A DNA stretch of 26,449 bases from Clostridia bacterium (GTDB lineage: Bacteria; Bacillota_A; Clostridia; Oscillospirales; QAKW01), in contig JAFQKO010000145.1 of the NCBI GenBank assembly GCA_017396865.1, positions 1 to 26,449 on the forward strand. Direction: 5' to 3'. Positions 14,741 through 24,565 of this stretch are shown here, piece by piece; the first letter of the stretch is position 1, and each line of letters starts with the position of its first letter. The notes below the pieces were generated by a model. It saw nothing but the letters and a program-made list of their open reading frames with translations, ran no database searches and was not told where the DNA came from. A program made the translations under genes and the position numbers.

Positions 14741-17700
14741 TAATTTCATTAAGCGCAGGGCATCGGCAAGGGTAAGCTTGCCGTCGGCATTGAGATCGGC
14801 GAGGTCCGCATTGATCTCGGAATTGCCGTTGATATTCTGCAAAATCGCAACGATGTCGGTGCTATTGACGGTGCCGTCAAGATTCACATCGCCCGTCGCA
14901 AGAGCGGTCAGCGTTGCATCGGATTCAAAAACCTTAGTGATCAACGCTTCGCTCGTCAGGAAGGTTCCGTTCAGGAACCAGCCCTTTGCGAGGAGTCCGA
15001 TCTCATCCCCGATCAGCAGACCCTCTGCATCGGTATAGTACACATCGCTGCCAAGGGTGATCGCATAGACGGGAGCGCCTTCCGCAATCATCGGCATATT
15101 CTTCTGCACCCAATTTCCGGATGTCTTCAAAGTATAGGCCAGCTTACCGCTTTCAATGTCGGCGGCGGTCTGACCGACGTAGTTGTTTTCCTGCACCGCA
15201 GTCGGAGCATTGACATTGCCGACTGCGACCGCTTCGTCGGTATAGCAGTTCTTCATGGTGAAGGCGGTGGTGATCCCCGAACCGACCAAACCGCCGAAGG
15301 GGTTCAGCGTACCGCCGGTATAGGTATTATTATAAGCGCCGCAGTTGAGAACAGACGTATTGACCGACTCGCCGAGGATGCCGCCGACGGAATAGACCCG
15401 AATGTTATTTTCAACGGTTAGGCTGTTGCCCCAGGTATAGCAATTCTCGATGAGGCAAGCGGCACCACGGTTTTTACTTGCGATGAAGCCAATGTTATAG
15501 ATGTTTCCGCCGGCCTTAACCGTAATAGAACTGCCGTTTACAGTACAATTCTTAATGGTAAAGCAATCGGCGTTCGACGCAGTTTGACCGACAAGAATCC
15601 CGCAGCCGCTGTAGGAAGATGTAAGCGTACTGTCTTTGACGTGAACGTTATCGATCAGACTTGTAGTACCGTAAACATATCCGACAACCACCGCACCGTA
15701 ATTCCGATTGGCAGTAACCGCAGCCTTCTCCACGGTCAGATTTTTCACCGTACCGCTGAGGCAGGAAAACATTCCAGAATCGTTGACGCCATCGGTAATC
15801 ACGTAATTGGAAATCGTCTTATTTTGCCCGTCGTAAGTACCTTCGAACCGGATTTTTTCTCCCACGCGAACGTTGAGATATTCCGACATATCGATATCCG
15901 CGGTCTGCAAAACGGTTTGAGAAGCAGTCATTCTGCCGTTGTTCACCCGCTCTGCAAAAATCACAAAATCCTCGGCGGTAGAAACAGACAGTTTTTCCAA
16001 ACCGCCGTAATAATAATTACCGGCAATGCTTACAGAAGGATAAACCTCACTTTGTACCAACAACTTGGCCGCTGCAATCAACGCATCACAGTCCTCTGCA
16101 TTTTCAATCGCATCGTTAAAGGCAGCAAAGGACTCTGCGGTAAAGTACTTGGCATCCAAAACAGCAGCATCGTTTCGCAGAACCGGCGCCCATCCCGCCT
16201 CATAGGATGCGCTGTTATGCACCGCCATCCCGGCCATAAATTTCGCAATATAAGGAGCAAGGATATCATATCCTTCTTTGTTGGGGTGTACCGTATCCGG
16301 CAAATAAGTCTTCGTTTTGACCATCAAGGCCTCGTTCAATGCAGAGTCGTCGTACATATTATAGAAAGCGACACCCCACTTTTCACAGATCTTTTCTGCC
16401 TCCACGATATATTCCCGCATAAGCGTATCGTCAACACTTGAATTCCCCGGGACCCTGAAGTTCATCAGATAACCGATCGCCGCCGTATCTCCGTAAAGTT
16501 CAATCGCCGTGCTGAACGTTTGCTCCAATGCGCCGGAATAGGTTCTGACGTCAAAATCATCTGGATCGAAAGAACTGCTGATTTTTCCAACAGGGGTACT
16601 TTCACCGGCATCGTTGATTCCGCCATGAATCATTACGTAATCAAAATCTTCATCCGCATGATTCAAAAGTTGGGTGACGATCCGCCCCCAATTCACCGCA
16701 TTGCTTCCGTAAGAAGAAACCGTATTGCCGCGGATTCCTGCATTTACATAGGTCATGTTATATGCATTGGCAATGCGTCCGCCCCAGCTGAGTCGATTAG
16801 AGGAATCGTCCCCGGAACCATAAGTAATAGAATCCCCTACATAAAGAGCGCTTTTTCCTTCCAGCACGGAATAATCAACCGTTTGCTGCTCAAAGGTCAG
16901 GGTATAGACTTCATCTGCCTTGGCGGCGAACTCGATGGTATCTGCGGCCAAAGCGGTGGTCTCCACCTTGGCACCGTTGGAATCGGTGACGGTGGCCTTG
17001 CTGATGTAGCTGCCCTTCACCTGCAGGGCTTCATCGGCGGTACCGACAGCGAGGGTAGCGGTTGTGGGAGCACCGTTGCTCCAGGCAACGTCTACCCCGA
17101 TATTGCCGCGGGCACGCAGACCCTCAATCGAGCCTTCGCTCCAAACAGACGGCAGAGCGGGCAACAATTCAATGGCATCGCCCTGGCTCTGCAACAGCAT
17201 CTCGGCCATACCTGCGGTTGCGGCGGTATTTCCCTCCGACTGAAAGACATCAATGCTGGTCGATGACCTGCAAAGCATATTATAATAAGTTCCAATGGAA
17301 AGCGTATTTATCAATTGGTCATAAGCCCGCTCTCCATCTTTAATTCGGGCCCAAAGATTCATCATCCAGCAAATCGAGAGCGCCGCATTGCGTCCGTCAC
17401 CTCTGGTATTCAAGGTGTTTTTGATTGCCTCGATGTAGCAATCCTGCTCCTCGCTGACCCCAACCGCCAGTTCTGCTCCGGGATACAGACCGTAGAGGTG
17501 GTTAATATGGAAAAACCTATTGTCACCGGTTACGTCAATCGTAACTTCGTCCTTCCATTCCTGGAACTGACCGCCTAAGCCAACGGAATAGGCAGGCAGG
17601 CGTGCCAACGATGCTTCGATCTCTGCCAGACGTGGATCATCCTCGACCCCCAGCACCTCGGCAGCGGCCAAGGTATTGGTGAAAAGTTCTCGAATAATTG

Positions 17701-20464
17701 CAATATCCTGGGTGCATCCCAAAGAGTAGGTGCCGTGCTCAGGCGAATAGGAGGGGCTGGTCACCAAAGTACCATCCCGCTCATCCTCCACCAGATTATC
17801 TACCCAGAAGATGGCTGCGCCGATCAAGGTGTCCCAGTTTTCCGCTAACTGCTCCTTATCCATGCTGAACTGATACTGCTCCCAGATATGCTGGCAAAGC
17901 CATGCCGCACCCACAGGGAAATAGAAGGCATTGGAGGTGGCAGGGCCGGTATTGGCCCAGATGTTATTTTCATGGTAGAGGGTCCAGCCGCGGGCGGCAG
18001 TTTTATTCTCACCCTCACCGGAATAGTGGTAAAGCTGCGCTGTTTCGGTACCCCGTGCCACCTGGGCATTGATATAATCGATCAACGGCTGATGACACTC
18101 CGCCAAATTGGTGGTTTCTGCCAGCCAATAGTTCAACTGGATATTGATATTGGTATGATAATCGCAATTCCAGATGGTGTTCAACCCTTTTGCCCAAATA
18201 CCCTGCAAATTGGCAGGCAGGCTTCCCGCACGGGAGGAGGAAATAATCACATAACGACCGAATTGGAAACGAAGCATCTCCAAATATCGGTTTTCATCAT
18301 CTGTATTGGTGCCGGCGGCATAACCTGCCAGCAATTCATCGGTCATCTTGTCGGGTTCTGCTACGTTGAAATCCAAACTCATCCGATTAAAAAGAGCAGC
18401 GTAATCTGCAATATGAGCGGCTTTTTGCTCCTCATAATCTCCGGCGGCAGCAGCCTCCACCCGATCGCGAACTGCGATCAAAGGATCCTCGTCCTTGAAA
18501 AAGTCGTAAACGCCGCTTTGCGCGCAGTCCTGCTGATAATTGGTGCCGGCCGAAATATAAAGAACGGCCTCCGTAGCATTCTCCAGCAAAAGCGTATCAT
18601 TTTGCGCCGTAACCGTTCCATCGGTCACAACCTTGATCAGCCCTGCAAATTTCAGGCACTCCGCTTCTTTTTGATCGGGAGGAGAGCCCGTAATAATCAA
18701 GGTATCCCCCTCAGCCTTAACCGTTGCTTTGGTTTGAGGCGTGTTGAGTGCAATCCGCTTGGTCAACTTGCCCTCTTCCGATGCAGTGAGCTTCACTGCC
18801 ATAAAGTTTCCCGGATTGCTCACAAAGTATTCGCGGGTATAATCCACACCGCTATCGGTATAAGAAATATTTGCCACAGCCGTGCGAATATCCAGCGAAC
18901 GGCTGAAATCCATGACATTGGATTCGGGGGCTTCGCTCTTGGCATAAAGCACCTGCTCCGGCGTCGTTAACCCCATTTTGATCTCACCGATCTCAATGCC
19001 CCATGCAGTTTTTTGGTTCACCGGATCGATTCCTTCGTTTTCGAGAAAACTGAAGCGATAGTAGGAATAACCCACAGGCTCATCCAACGTAAAGGTATTG
19101 GTAGCGGTAGAACCCCTGCTCGCCGCACAGTCCCACGTCACGTTCGTCTGCGTATCCAGCGGTGTCCAATCCGTACCGTTCTCTGAGCCGTAGAGGATCC
19201 AAGAGGTGGGACAGCGGCCTCTCCATTTTCCATCGTGGCCGCTGGTGATGCTGTAAGTACCCAGCACTTTCACTCCGTTGAATGTCAAATCAAGATTGGT
19301 GGGGCGGACATCATTGGTACCCCATGTATTGCCGCTGGCGGTGAACCAACCGTTTGCAATTGCAACACTGCCGTCAAAAACCTTTTTGACATCATCGTTC
19401 GTTTTGCAATTATAAGTAACATCTACCAACCCAATATTCTCGGCATAAGGATGAAGGGTCAGCTCTGCCATTTCAATTCCCCACGCCTTCGATCCATTTA
19501 CGGGATCGATTCCCTCGTTGTCGGTAACACTCAATTTATAATATTGATACGCTTTCGAATTGGTGGTCCAAAAGGTTCGGGTCGCAGTCTGCCCGGATTT
19601 TGCCTCGCAGTTCCATTCTATTTCAGAGCGAGTATCCAATGTAATCCAGGTCTCACCATCCTCAGAACCCAGCAGAGAAAAAGCAGTGGGGCAACGGCCG
19701 CGCCATTTTGCATCATGCCCGCTGGTAATGGTATAGCTACCAACAGCGTAGGGCTTTGAGTATTCCATTACCACTTCAGCAGGGCGCACATCATTGGTGC
19801 CCCATCCATTGCCGGCGGCACTGAACCAACTGCTGGCGGAAGAAACAATTCCATCAAAAAGAGTATTGACACTGCTGGTCGTTGCACAATTTGTTGAGCT
19901 TGCAATCAGAATGGGATCTGTATCATCAAAGATCAAGACCTCACCCAGCTCCTGATATACACCGAAATTGGTTTTTTCGCCCTTAAGCTTACTGATAATT
20001 GTATCCAATTCAGAGCCGGAACCGGGCTTCAGCTCGGCAGGATAGTCAGAAGTGACCAATTCCCCGGTTTCAGGATCGATATAAGCAGCGTTATTCTCGC
20101 TGAATTCATTCATCGCATCCTGAAGTAGCTCTCGGGCTGTTTCAAGATTCTCCCAGTTTTCTTCAGCGGTCGTTTCGCTATGTCCGCCATCGTAAGCCGC
20201 ATTAGCCCCCGGGCCGCCGGACCAAAGAGAATGCTCATTGAGCATGATACGATCCTTCTCGGCGGTGCCATAAACAGAAGCGCCAATAAAGCCATTGCCC
20301 ATAACAAGACTTTCCTGCTCCCAATCATCGCCGCCTTCATCGTAGATCAAACGCAAAGGAATCTGATCGCCGCTCTCCGCGGCAGCCGAAGCTTTTAAGG
20401 ACATAGGCAACCCTCCCAAAGTCAAACTGATCATCATAACGATCGAAAGTATTCTTTTTTTCAT
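14729..20464 (-). CDS. Giant GH95 alpha-L-fucosidase/galactosidase fused to SGNH esterase and dockerin
   Basis: A 1911-residue exported enzyme. Order: signal peptide (1-28); GH95 N-terminal beta domain (about 35-182, [27 protein letters not shown]); two F5/8C-like domains inserted into it (about 184-340 and 341-497, sharing GTNDVRP and [13 protein letters not shown]); the rest of the beta domain (from 518); the GH95 catalytic barrel (about 680-1100) with [11 protein letters not shown] (N772, N774), SPSYSPEHG (acid E909) and FQSEGN (E1077 where the family base is usually Asp); a closing beta domain; an SGNH/GDSL hydrolase (about 1202-1413) with GDSI (S1212), GGIND and DTVHPN (D1390, H1393); a helical linker; GLUG-type repeats (about 1490-1760); and a dockerin (about 1857-1911). 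The start has AAAGGAGG. Predicted job: remove alpha-L-fucose or L-galactose and also acyl esters from one glycan. Confidence 0.92.
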   Translation of the reverse strand: MKKRILSIVMMISLTLGGLPMSLKASAAAESGDQIPLRLIYDEGGDDWEQESLVMGNGFIGASVYGTAEKDRIMLNEHSLWSGGPGANAAYDGGHSETTAEENWENLETARELLQDAMNEFSENNAAYIDPETGELVTSDYPAELKPGSGSELDTIISKLKGEKTNFGVYQELGEVLIFDDTDPILIASSTNCATTSSVNTLFDGIVSSASSWFSAAGNGWGTNDVRPAEVVMEYSKPYAVGSYTITSGHDAKWRGRCPTAFSLLGSEDGETWITLDTRSEIEWNCEAKSGQTATRTFWTTNSKAYQYYKLSVTDNEGIDPVNGSKAWGIEMAELTLHPYAENIGLVDVTYNCKTNDDVKKVFDGSVAIANGWFTASGNTWGTNDVRPTNLDLTFNGVKVLGTYSITSGHDGKWRGRCPTSWILYGSENGTDWTPLDTQTNVTWDCAASRGSTATNTFTLDEPVGYSYYRFSFLENEGIDPVNQKTAWGIEIGEIKMGLTTPEQVLYAKSEAPESNVMDFSRSLDIRTAVANISYTDSGVDYTREYFVSNPGNFMAVKLTASEEGKLTKRIALNTPQTKATVKAEGDTLIITGSPPDQKEAECLKFAGLIKVVTDGTVTAQNDTLLLENATEAVLYISAGTNYQQDCAQSGVYDFFKDEDPLIAVRDRVEAAAAGDYEEQKAAHIADYAALFNRMSLDFNVAEPDKMTDELLAGYAAGTNTDDENRYLEMLRFQFGRYVIISSSRAGSLPANLQGIWAKGLNTIWNCDYHTNINIQLNYWLAETTNLAECHQPLIDYINAQVARGTETAQLYHYSGEGENKTAARGWTLYHENNIWANTGPATSNAFYFPVGAAWLCQHIWEQYQFSMDKEQLAENWDTLIGAAIFWVDNLVEDERDGTLVTSPSYSPEHGTYSLGCTQDIAIIRELFTNTLAAAEVLGVEDDPRLAEIEASLARLPAYSVGLGGQFQEWKDEVTIDVTGDNRFFHINHLYGLYPGAELAVGVSEEQDCYIEAIKNTLNTRGDGRNAALSICWMMNLWARIKDGERAYDQLINTLSIGTYYNMLCRSSTSIDVFQSEGNTAATAGMAEMLLQSQGDAIELLPALPSVWSEGSIEGLRARGNIGVDVAWSNGAPTTATLAVGTADEALQVKGSYISKATVTDSNGAKVETTALAADTIEFAAKADEVYTLTFEQQTVDYSVLEGKSALYVGDSITYGSGDDSSNRLSWGGRIANAYNMTYVNAGIRGNTVSSYGSNAVNWGRIVTQLLNHADEDFDYVMIHGGINDAGESTPVGKISSSFDPDDFDVRTYSGALEQTFSTAIELYGDTAAIGYLMNFRVPGNSSVDDTLMREYIVEAEKICEKWGVAFYNMYDDSALNEALMVKTKTYLPDTVHPNKEGYDILAPYIAKFMAGMAVHNSASYEAGWAPVLRNDAAVLDAKYFTAESFAAFNDAIENAEDCDALIAAAKLLVQSEVYPSVSIAGNYYYGGLEKLSVSTAEDFVIFAERVNNGRMTASQTVLQTADIDMSEYLNVRVGEKIRFEGTYDGQNKTISNYVITDGVNDSGMFSCLSGTVKNLTVEKAAVTANRNYGAVVVGYVYGTTSLIDNVHVKDSTLTSSYSGCGILVGQTASNADCFTIKNCTVNGSSITVKAGGNIYNIGFIASKNRGAACLIENCYTWGNSLTVENNIRVYSVGGILGESVNTSVLNCGAYNNTYTGGTLNPFGGLVGSGITTAFTMKNCYTDEAVAVGNVNAPTAVQENNYVGQTAADIESGKLAYTLKTSGNWVQKNMPMIAEGAPVYAITLGSDVYYTDAEGLLIGDEIGLLAKGWFLNGTFLTSEALITKVFESDATLTALATGDVNLDGTVNSTDIVAILQNINGNSEINADLADLNADGKLTLADALRLMKLLSK

Positions 20465-20487
20465 AGTAACATGCCTCCTTTGATTTT

Positions 20488-20493
20488 ATTTTA
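20488..20493 (-). promoter_or_regulatory. Candidate -10 of the GH95 gene
   Basis: TAAAAT on the minus strand preceded by TGC, an extended -10, about 25 bases before the ATG and its strong ribosome site AAAGGAGG. No good -35 is present, as expected for an activator-dependent promoter. Confidence 0.4.
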
Positions 20494-20575
20494 GCAAAAG
20501 AAAAATGAATGAAAAACAGACAAATCACCTCTCTTTGGGTATATTAGTATTTTTTATAACGGATATTTCTTTTCT

Positions 20576-20598
20576 TCTTATAAGAGATATGGTAGAAT
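20576..20598 (+). promoter_or_regulatory. Candidate promoter/operator of the second AraC gene
   Basis: TAGAAT (20593-20598) preceded by TGG forms an extended -10 ahead of the AraC gene. A perfect ten-base palindrome TCTTATAAGA (20576-20585) sits between it and the -35 position and could be an operator. Confidence 0.35.
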
Positions 20599-20618
20599 CA
20601 AAAACAGGAGATGATATT

Positions 20619-21470
20619 ATGAAAACCTCTAAAATCAAACAAATCTTTTCCGTTCCCTATATTCATGTTTATTTCAGCGAGCAGACCCCGGCTCACTCCT
20701 GGTGGCTGACCGAGTTAGGCGAGGATTTCTGGAGCGGAGCTTATACCTTCGACTGCGATTCAATGTTCCTTATGACCGAAGGAGAATATTACCTGACTCT
20801 CAGGGGAAAATGCCGTTGCGTCCGTCCCGGGCAGCTTTGCTATATTCCTGCAGGAACTTCTCTCGAGCGGCATATCAAAAAAACAGGGTCGGTGCGGTTT
20901 TACTACACCCATTTTGATCTGTTGTTTGGCTCGCAGCCTCTCTCTTCGCATTTTTCCATTCCCACTGTCACAACCCTTACCGACACCACAGAAGCGACTT
21001 CGCTTTTCGAGGTGTTGAAAGAATGCTATAGAAATCCGACCTCTCCCGAATCGGTATTTCGGGCCAACGGTGCTCTTTTGCAGCTGATTGCGTTGTTGCT
21101 TAAAGAAAGCGGTGCCACCCTTAATCCCACTGAAGAAGATGCCCCAAATTCCATGCAGGCGGTGATCCGGCATATCCATACCAATCTGAATCGCACCATC
21201 ACCGTGGCTGAACTGGCTGAGATCGCCGATTATAGCCCCAAATATTTTTCAAAGATCTTCCGTCAATGCTTCAATCTTCCTCCGCAGGAGTATATCACCA
21301 AAATTAAAATCAATCAGGCCAAAAAACGCCTGCGCGAAACCCGCCTGTCCGTCGCTGTCATCGCAGAAGAACTCGGTTATTGCGATGCTAACTACTTCGC
21401 TAAGATCTTCAAACGCAAAACAGGTGTTTCTCCCATTCAATACCGCAAGACCGCCCGTCACCGAATATGA
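20619..21470 (+). CDS. AraC-family regulator, divergent from the GH95 gene
   Basis: A 283-residue regulator. The N-terminal cupin-like domain carries FLMTEGEYYLTLRGKCRCV and a GQLCYIPAGTSLERH segment. The C-terminal double helix-turn-helix is clear: ITVAELAEIADYSPKYFSKI, then LSVAVIAEELGYCDANYFAK, and VSPIQYRKTARHR at the end. The ATG at 20619 is chosen because AGGAG lies eight bases upstream; the longer frame from 20505 has no ribosome site and would span the promoter. It diverges from the GH95 gene by 154 bases and is the probable activator of it. It is only distantly similar to the other AraC protein here, so the two modules likely sense different sugars (inference). Confidence 0.87.
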   Translation: MKTSKIKQIFSVPYIHVYFSEQTPAHSWWLTELGEDFWSGAYTFDCDSMFLMTEGEYYLTLRGKCRCVRPGQLCYIPAGTSLERHIKKTGSVRFYYTHFDLLFGSQPLSSHFSIPTVTTLTDTTEATSLFEVLKECYRNPTSPESVFRANGALLQLIALLLKESGATLNPTEEDAPNSMQAVIRHIHTNLNRTITVAELAEIADYSPKYFSKIFRQCFNLPPQEYITKIKINQAKKRLRETRLSVAVIAEELGYCDANYFAKIFKRKTGVSPIQYRKTARHRI

Positions 21471-21471
21471 A

Positions 21472-21501
21472 AAGCGACCGAGGCATATACTTCGGTCGCT
21501 T
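21472..21501. terminator. First hairpin between convergent genes
   Basis: Stem AAGCGACCGA with complement TCGGTCGCTT. There is little T-run on the plus strand and a short one on the minus strand; it may help the stronger hairpin that follows. Confidence 0.5.
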
Positions 21502-21507
21502 CAGACC

Positions 21508-21546
21508 AAAAAACCTGCCCGAAACTCTGTTTCGGGCAGGTTTTTT
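21508..21546. terminator. Strong bidirectional terminator
   Basis: A 17-base perfect stem, AAAAAACCTGCCCGAAA with its complement, around the loop CTCTG, with runs of six T on both strands. It ends the AraC transcript from the left and dpaB from the right, overlapping the dpaB stop. Confidence 0.92.
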
Positions 21547-22117
21547 ATAATAGCAGCGGTTGGAGCTGTTTGCCCTTGAGGGCGGCCTCCAGCGCGGCGG
21601 GGATCAGCGAAAAATCCGCCACGCAGGAGCGGGGCTTATGCTCCACGTCGTCCTGACGGTAGGGAACGAAATAATAGTTCTTTAAGCCCTGCAACGCGCC
21701 GATATTCTTCGCGCCGCCCTGCAGAGCGTCGTTGGTGGAAAGGGCGATCAAGATCGGTTTATCATTGCGCAGGGTGGATTTCACCGCCATGGTGACCGCC
21801 GTATCGGTCACCCCAAGCGCCAATTTGGCAAGGGTATTGCCGGTGCAGGGCGCAACGATCAGCGCATCCAGCAGCTTTTTCGGGCCGATCGGCTCCACCT
21901 GCGGGATGGTATGCCAAATTTCATGGCCGCAAAGCCCCTGCAGCCGCTCGCGAAAATGGGCGGCAGTACCAAAGCGGGTATTGCTCTCATAAACGATCGG
22001 CGACATGATCGGCACCAACCGATACTGCCCCGAGAGGGGCTGCAAAGCATCCAGCACCTGCGAAAGGGTGCAAAAAGAGCCGGTGAGGGCAATTCCGATC
22101 TGCAAAGGCTCAACCAT
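21545..22117 (-). CDS. dpaB: Dipicolinate synthase subunit B
   Basis: Subunit B of the enzyme that makes dipicolinic acid, the calcium chelator of the spore core, from a lysine-pathway intermediate in the mother cell. The 190 residues match the flavoprotein-like fold of the family: IGIALTGSFCTLSQV at the start, IMSPIVYESNTRFG, a pair APCTGNTLAKLALGVTDTAV, and ILIALSTNDALQGGAKNIG. The length is normal. The start has AAAGGAG and overlaps the end of dpaA by eight bases, the standard arrangement of the two subunits. Its 3' end is also present as a ten-codon fragment at 6457-6486. Confidence 0.93.
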   Translation of the reverse strand: MVEPLQIGIALTGSFCTLSQVLDALQPLSGQYRLVPIMSPIVYESNTRFGTAAHFRERLQGLCGHEIWHTIPQVEPIGPKKLLDALIVAPCTGNTLAKLALGVTDTAVTMAVKSTLRNDKPILIALSTNDALQGGAKNIGALQGLKNYYFVPYRQDDVEHKPRSCVADFSLIPAALEAALKGKQLQPLLL

Positions 22118-22904
22118 GGCGTTCCATCTCCTTTAAAATGTATTCACCGATGACCGCGGCAGCGGTTTCGGGGCAGTATTTGCCGGGCAGGCTCGCTCCG
22201 TCACAGACCCGTAGCCCCATTTTTTTCGCCTCATCCCCATCAAAGCCATAGGGGGCAGAGGCCAGCTCGATCAGCACCGCCTCCCGCGGCAGCATCGCCA
22301 GCCGCTCCCGATCCAATACCTGCGACGGCACGGTATTCAATACCAGCCGATACCGATGATAGGGTACGTCCTCATAAAGCATTCCATCGCAGCCCAACGC
22401 ACGGCAGAGCGCAATCGTTTCCTCCCGCCGCGCCGCGACGGTGACCTTAGCCCCCAAGGCTTTGAGCTTCAGCGCCAAAAGGCGGCCGATCCTGCCGCCG
22501 CCCAACACCAAAACAGGGCTACCCGCCAAGGCAAAGGGCGTTTTGCTGATGGCCAACGCCAACGCGTTTTCGGCGGTCAGGGCGGCGTTGGCGATCAAAA
22601 CCTCCTCGGCGCGGTAATAATCTATAGCACTGCGCGGCGCATAGCCCGGCAGCATCCCGCCGAAGATCATCCGACCGCGAAATTGCTCGAATGCCTCCCG
22701 CAATGCAAGCTCCTGCGCCACCATCGGTGCATGGAGCCGCTCTCCATCCTTGGTACAGGGCAGCGGCAACACCAATACGTCCGCGCCCCAACGGGGCGGC
22801 TGATCGCCGCCTAAGTACGAGGCGGTTACCGTGAACCCCCGCCTGCGAAGAAAGTCGGCCAGCAAAAGCTGCCGCCCATCCCCGCCCATAATATGAAATT
22901 CCAT
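22110..22904 (-). CDS. dpaA: Dipicolinate synthase subunit A
   Basis: The NAD(P)-binding subunit of dipicolinate synthase. The N-terminal part (FHIMGGDGRQLLLADFLRRR) and the Rossmann loop VLVLGGGRIGRLLALKLK (about 131-148) are typical, as is the closing LPGKYCPETAAAVIGEYIL. At 264 residues it is somewhat shorter than the usual 290-300. The ATG at 22904 is preferred over those at 22910 and 22922: AAGGAG lies nine bases upstream, and a sporulation-type promoter motif at 22927-22935 would place the transcript start after 22922. Co-transcribed with dpaB and expected only late in sporulation. Confidence 0.92.
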   Translation of the reverse strand: MEFHIMGGDGRQLLLADFLRRRGFTVTASYLGGDQPPRWGADVLVLPLPCTKDGERLHAPMVAQELALREAFEQFRGRMIFGGMLPGYAPRSAIDYYRAEEVLIANAALTAENALALAISKTPFALAGSPVLVLGGGRIGRLLALKLKALGAKVTVAARREETIALCRALGCDGMLYEDVPYHRYRLVLNTVPSQVLDRERLAMLPREAVLIELASAPYGFDGDEAKKMGLRVCDGASLPGKYCPETAAAVIGEYILKEMERHG

Positions 22905-22926
22905 ACCCATCAACTCCTTCATACCT

Positions 22927-22935
22927 TATCGTATG
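22927..22935 (-). promoter_or_regulatory. SigmaK-type -10 motif before dpaA
   Basis: The minus strand reads CATACGATA, an exact match to the CATANNNTA form known for sigmaK promoters, 22 bases before the dpaA start. The AC expected at -35 is not clearly placed. In Bacillus the equivalent operon is sigmaK-dependent, which fits. Confidence 0.45.
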
Positions 22936-22949
22936 AAAAAGTCAAAAAA

Positions 22950-22978
22950 ATGCCACAGATTCGTTGAATCTGTGGCAT
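22950..22978 (-). terminator. Terminator of the dnaD-rsmI operon
   Basis: A 13-base perfect stem (ATGCCACAGATTC) around the loop GTT, followed on the minus strand by seven T. It starts five bases after the rsmI stop and separates that operon from dpaAB. Confidence 0.88.
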
Positions 22979-22982
22979 CTCA

Positions 22983-23819
22983 TTATTTTTTCATAACTTC
23001 ATTATAAATCTCATTTTTTGGCACGCCGCGGTCGGTGGCGGCGGCCTTGATGGCCTCTTTTTTGGTCATGCCGATCTCCACGTAGTAGTCCACGTGGGCG
23101 CTGACCGAAAGCTTTTCCCAAAACTGCTCGGTCTGCGGCGCATCCTGCGCCCCCTCCACCACCACGACGTACTCGCCGCGGGGGTCGGTTTGCTCATAAT
23201 GGGTGATCATTTCGCTGATACTGCCCTGTTGCACCGTTTCATGGAGCTTGGTCAGCTCACGGCAGAGGGCGATCCTACGGTCGCCGAGCTGCTCCAGCAG
23301 GTCGGCCAAAAAGGCACGCAGGCGCTGGGGTGCTTCATAAAAAATCTGGGTCTCCTTGGCATAGCGCACCGCCTCCAATTGGGTGCGGCGCTCCTTTTTC
23401 TGCGCCGAAAGAAAGCCCTGAAAGGTAAACTTCGCCGTCGGCAATCCCGAAAGCACCAGAGCGGCGATCAGCGCACAGGGGCCGGGGATCACCGAAACGA
23501 GATAGCCCGCCTCGCCGACCAGCTTGACCAGATCCTCGCCGGGATCGCTGATGCCGGGCATTCCCGCATCGCTGACCAACGCTCCGATCTCCCCTGCACG
23601 TATTTTTTCGAGGATCTCGGGGCCACGCTCCCGCTTATTATGCTCATAATAGCTGATCAACGGTTTTTTGATGCCCAGATGATTCAGCAGCTTTAAGGTA
23701 TTGCGGGTATCCTCGGCGGCGATAAAATCCACCGACTCCAACACCTCACGGCAACGGGGCGAAATATCCCCCAGATTGCCGATGGGCGTACCCACCAGAT
23801 ATAAAACAGGCTCGCTCAT
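22983..23819 (-). CDS. rsmI: 16S rRNA (cytidine(1402)-2'-O)-methyltransferase
   Basis: RsmI methylates the 2'-OH of C1402 in the decoding centre of 16S rRNA, using S-adenosylmethionine. The 278 residues show the family's features in order: LYLVGTPIGNLGDIS at the start, AAEDTRNTLKLLNHLGI, LVSDAGMPGISDPG, VIPGPCALIAALVLSGL, FTFQGFLS, IFYEAPQRLRAFL and CRELTKLHETVQQG. The C-terminal tail (TKKEAIKAAATDRGVPKNEI) is the usual small helical domain. It starts four bases inside the end of the TrmN6-like gene, with GGAGG upstream, and ends the operon. Confidence 0.95.
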   Translation of the reverse strand: MSEPVLYLVGTPIGNLGDISPRCREVLESVDFIAAEDTRNTLKLLNHLGIKKPLISYYEHNKRERGPEILEKIRAGEIGALVSDAGMPGISDPGEDLVKLVGEAGYLVSVIPGPCALIAALVLSGLPTAKFTFQGFLSAQKKERRTQLEAVRYAKETQIFYEAPQRLRAFLADLLEQLGDRRIALCRELTKLHETVQQGSISEMITHYEQTDPRGEYVVVVEGAQDAPQTEQFWEKLSVSAHVDYYVEIGMTKKEAIKAAATDRGVPKNEIYNEVMKK

Positions 23820-24565
23820 TGCTTGCGTTTCCTCCGATAGATCTTCAATAATTCGTCCGTCATCTCGTGGTCTTCCCGATGGAGGATCAAGGTCGGCTCG
23901 ACGGTCAGCTCCCGCTTGCTGTGCAGGATTCCCTCGGCCAACACCAAGGCGGGGCGCTCCCCCGCATGGGTTTCCACAAACCGAAGCCGCGCAGGCGCAA
24001 AGCCATACCGCTCCATCAGCCCAAGCAGCTCCGGCAGGCGAAAGGGGCGATGCACCATCGCCAGCCGCCCGCCGCTTTTCAGCAGATAGGCGGCACCCTT
24101 GATGATATCCTCCAGCGTACAGGCCACCTCACGGCGCGCCAGCTCCCGATGGGGGTTTTGACCCAAGATCCCCCGCCCCAGCGGCTCATAGGGAGGATTG
24201 ACGGTCACCAGATCATATTGCCCCCGCTCAAACAGGTCGGGGATATTGCAAACGTCCCCCTCGATAACGGCAAAGCGGTCGGCGCAATCGTTCTCGGCGC
24301 AGGACCGCTCCATCAGACGGCAGAGATAGGGCTGCAGCTCCAGCGCCTCGGCGCGATCCAAATCGCCCCGCGCCATCTGCATAAAGGGGACGATCCCCGT
24401 GCCGCTGCAAAGGTCGATCGACCGCTCGCCCTTTTTGGCGCGGGCAAAATCGGCCAGCAACACGCCGTCTGTTCCGAACCGAAAAAATTTACTGTTTTGC
24501 CAGATGCACCAGCCGCCGAGCTGCAGATCGTCGAGGCAATCAAATTGGGAAAGGTCGTTCATCAT
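23816..24565 (-). CDS. tRNA1(Val) A37 N6-methyltransferase-like protein
   Basis: A 249-residue class I SAM-dependent methyltransferase of the TrmN6/YfiC type, which in E. coli methylates A37 of tRNA-Val. Seen: the entry motif FRFGTDGVLLADFA (29-42), the SAM loop DLCSGTGIVP (51-60) and the catalytic NPPY (123-126) that marks N6-adenine methylation, followed by LKSGGRLAMVHRP. The family label in Firmicutes is mostly by similarity, so the exact RNA is uncertain. Its start overlaps the DnaI-like stop (ATGATGA) and its end overlaps rsmI by four bases, a pairing often seen in Clostridia. Confidence 0.86.
   Translation of the reverse strand: MMNDLSQFDCLDDLQLGGWCIWQNSKFFRFGTDGVLLADFARAKKGERSIDLCSGTGIVPFMQMARGDLDRAEALELQPYLCRLMERSCAENDCADRFAVIEGDVCNIPDLFERGQYDLVTVNPPYEPLGRGILGQNPHRELARREVACTLEDIIKGAAYLLKSGGRLAMVHRPFRLPELLGLMERYGFAPARLRFVETHAGERPALVLAEGILHSKRELTVEPTLILHREDHEMTDELLKIYRRKRKQ

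Noticed and set aside
14365..14775. A 136-codon plus-strand frame overlapping the AraC gene end
   Set aside because: It overlaps the AraC coding region in another frame, crosses two terminators and ends in the antisense of the GH95 dockerin.
6644..20464. A full cellulosome locus
   Set aside because: Dockerins are present, but no cohesin or scaffoldin gene is visible in the window.
20505..20618. The longer N-terminal extension of the second AraC protein
   Set aside because: It has no ribosome site, would span the promoter region, and its hydrophobic sequence does not fit the family; the ATG at 20619 has a well-placed AGGAG.
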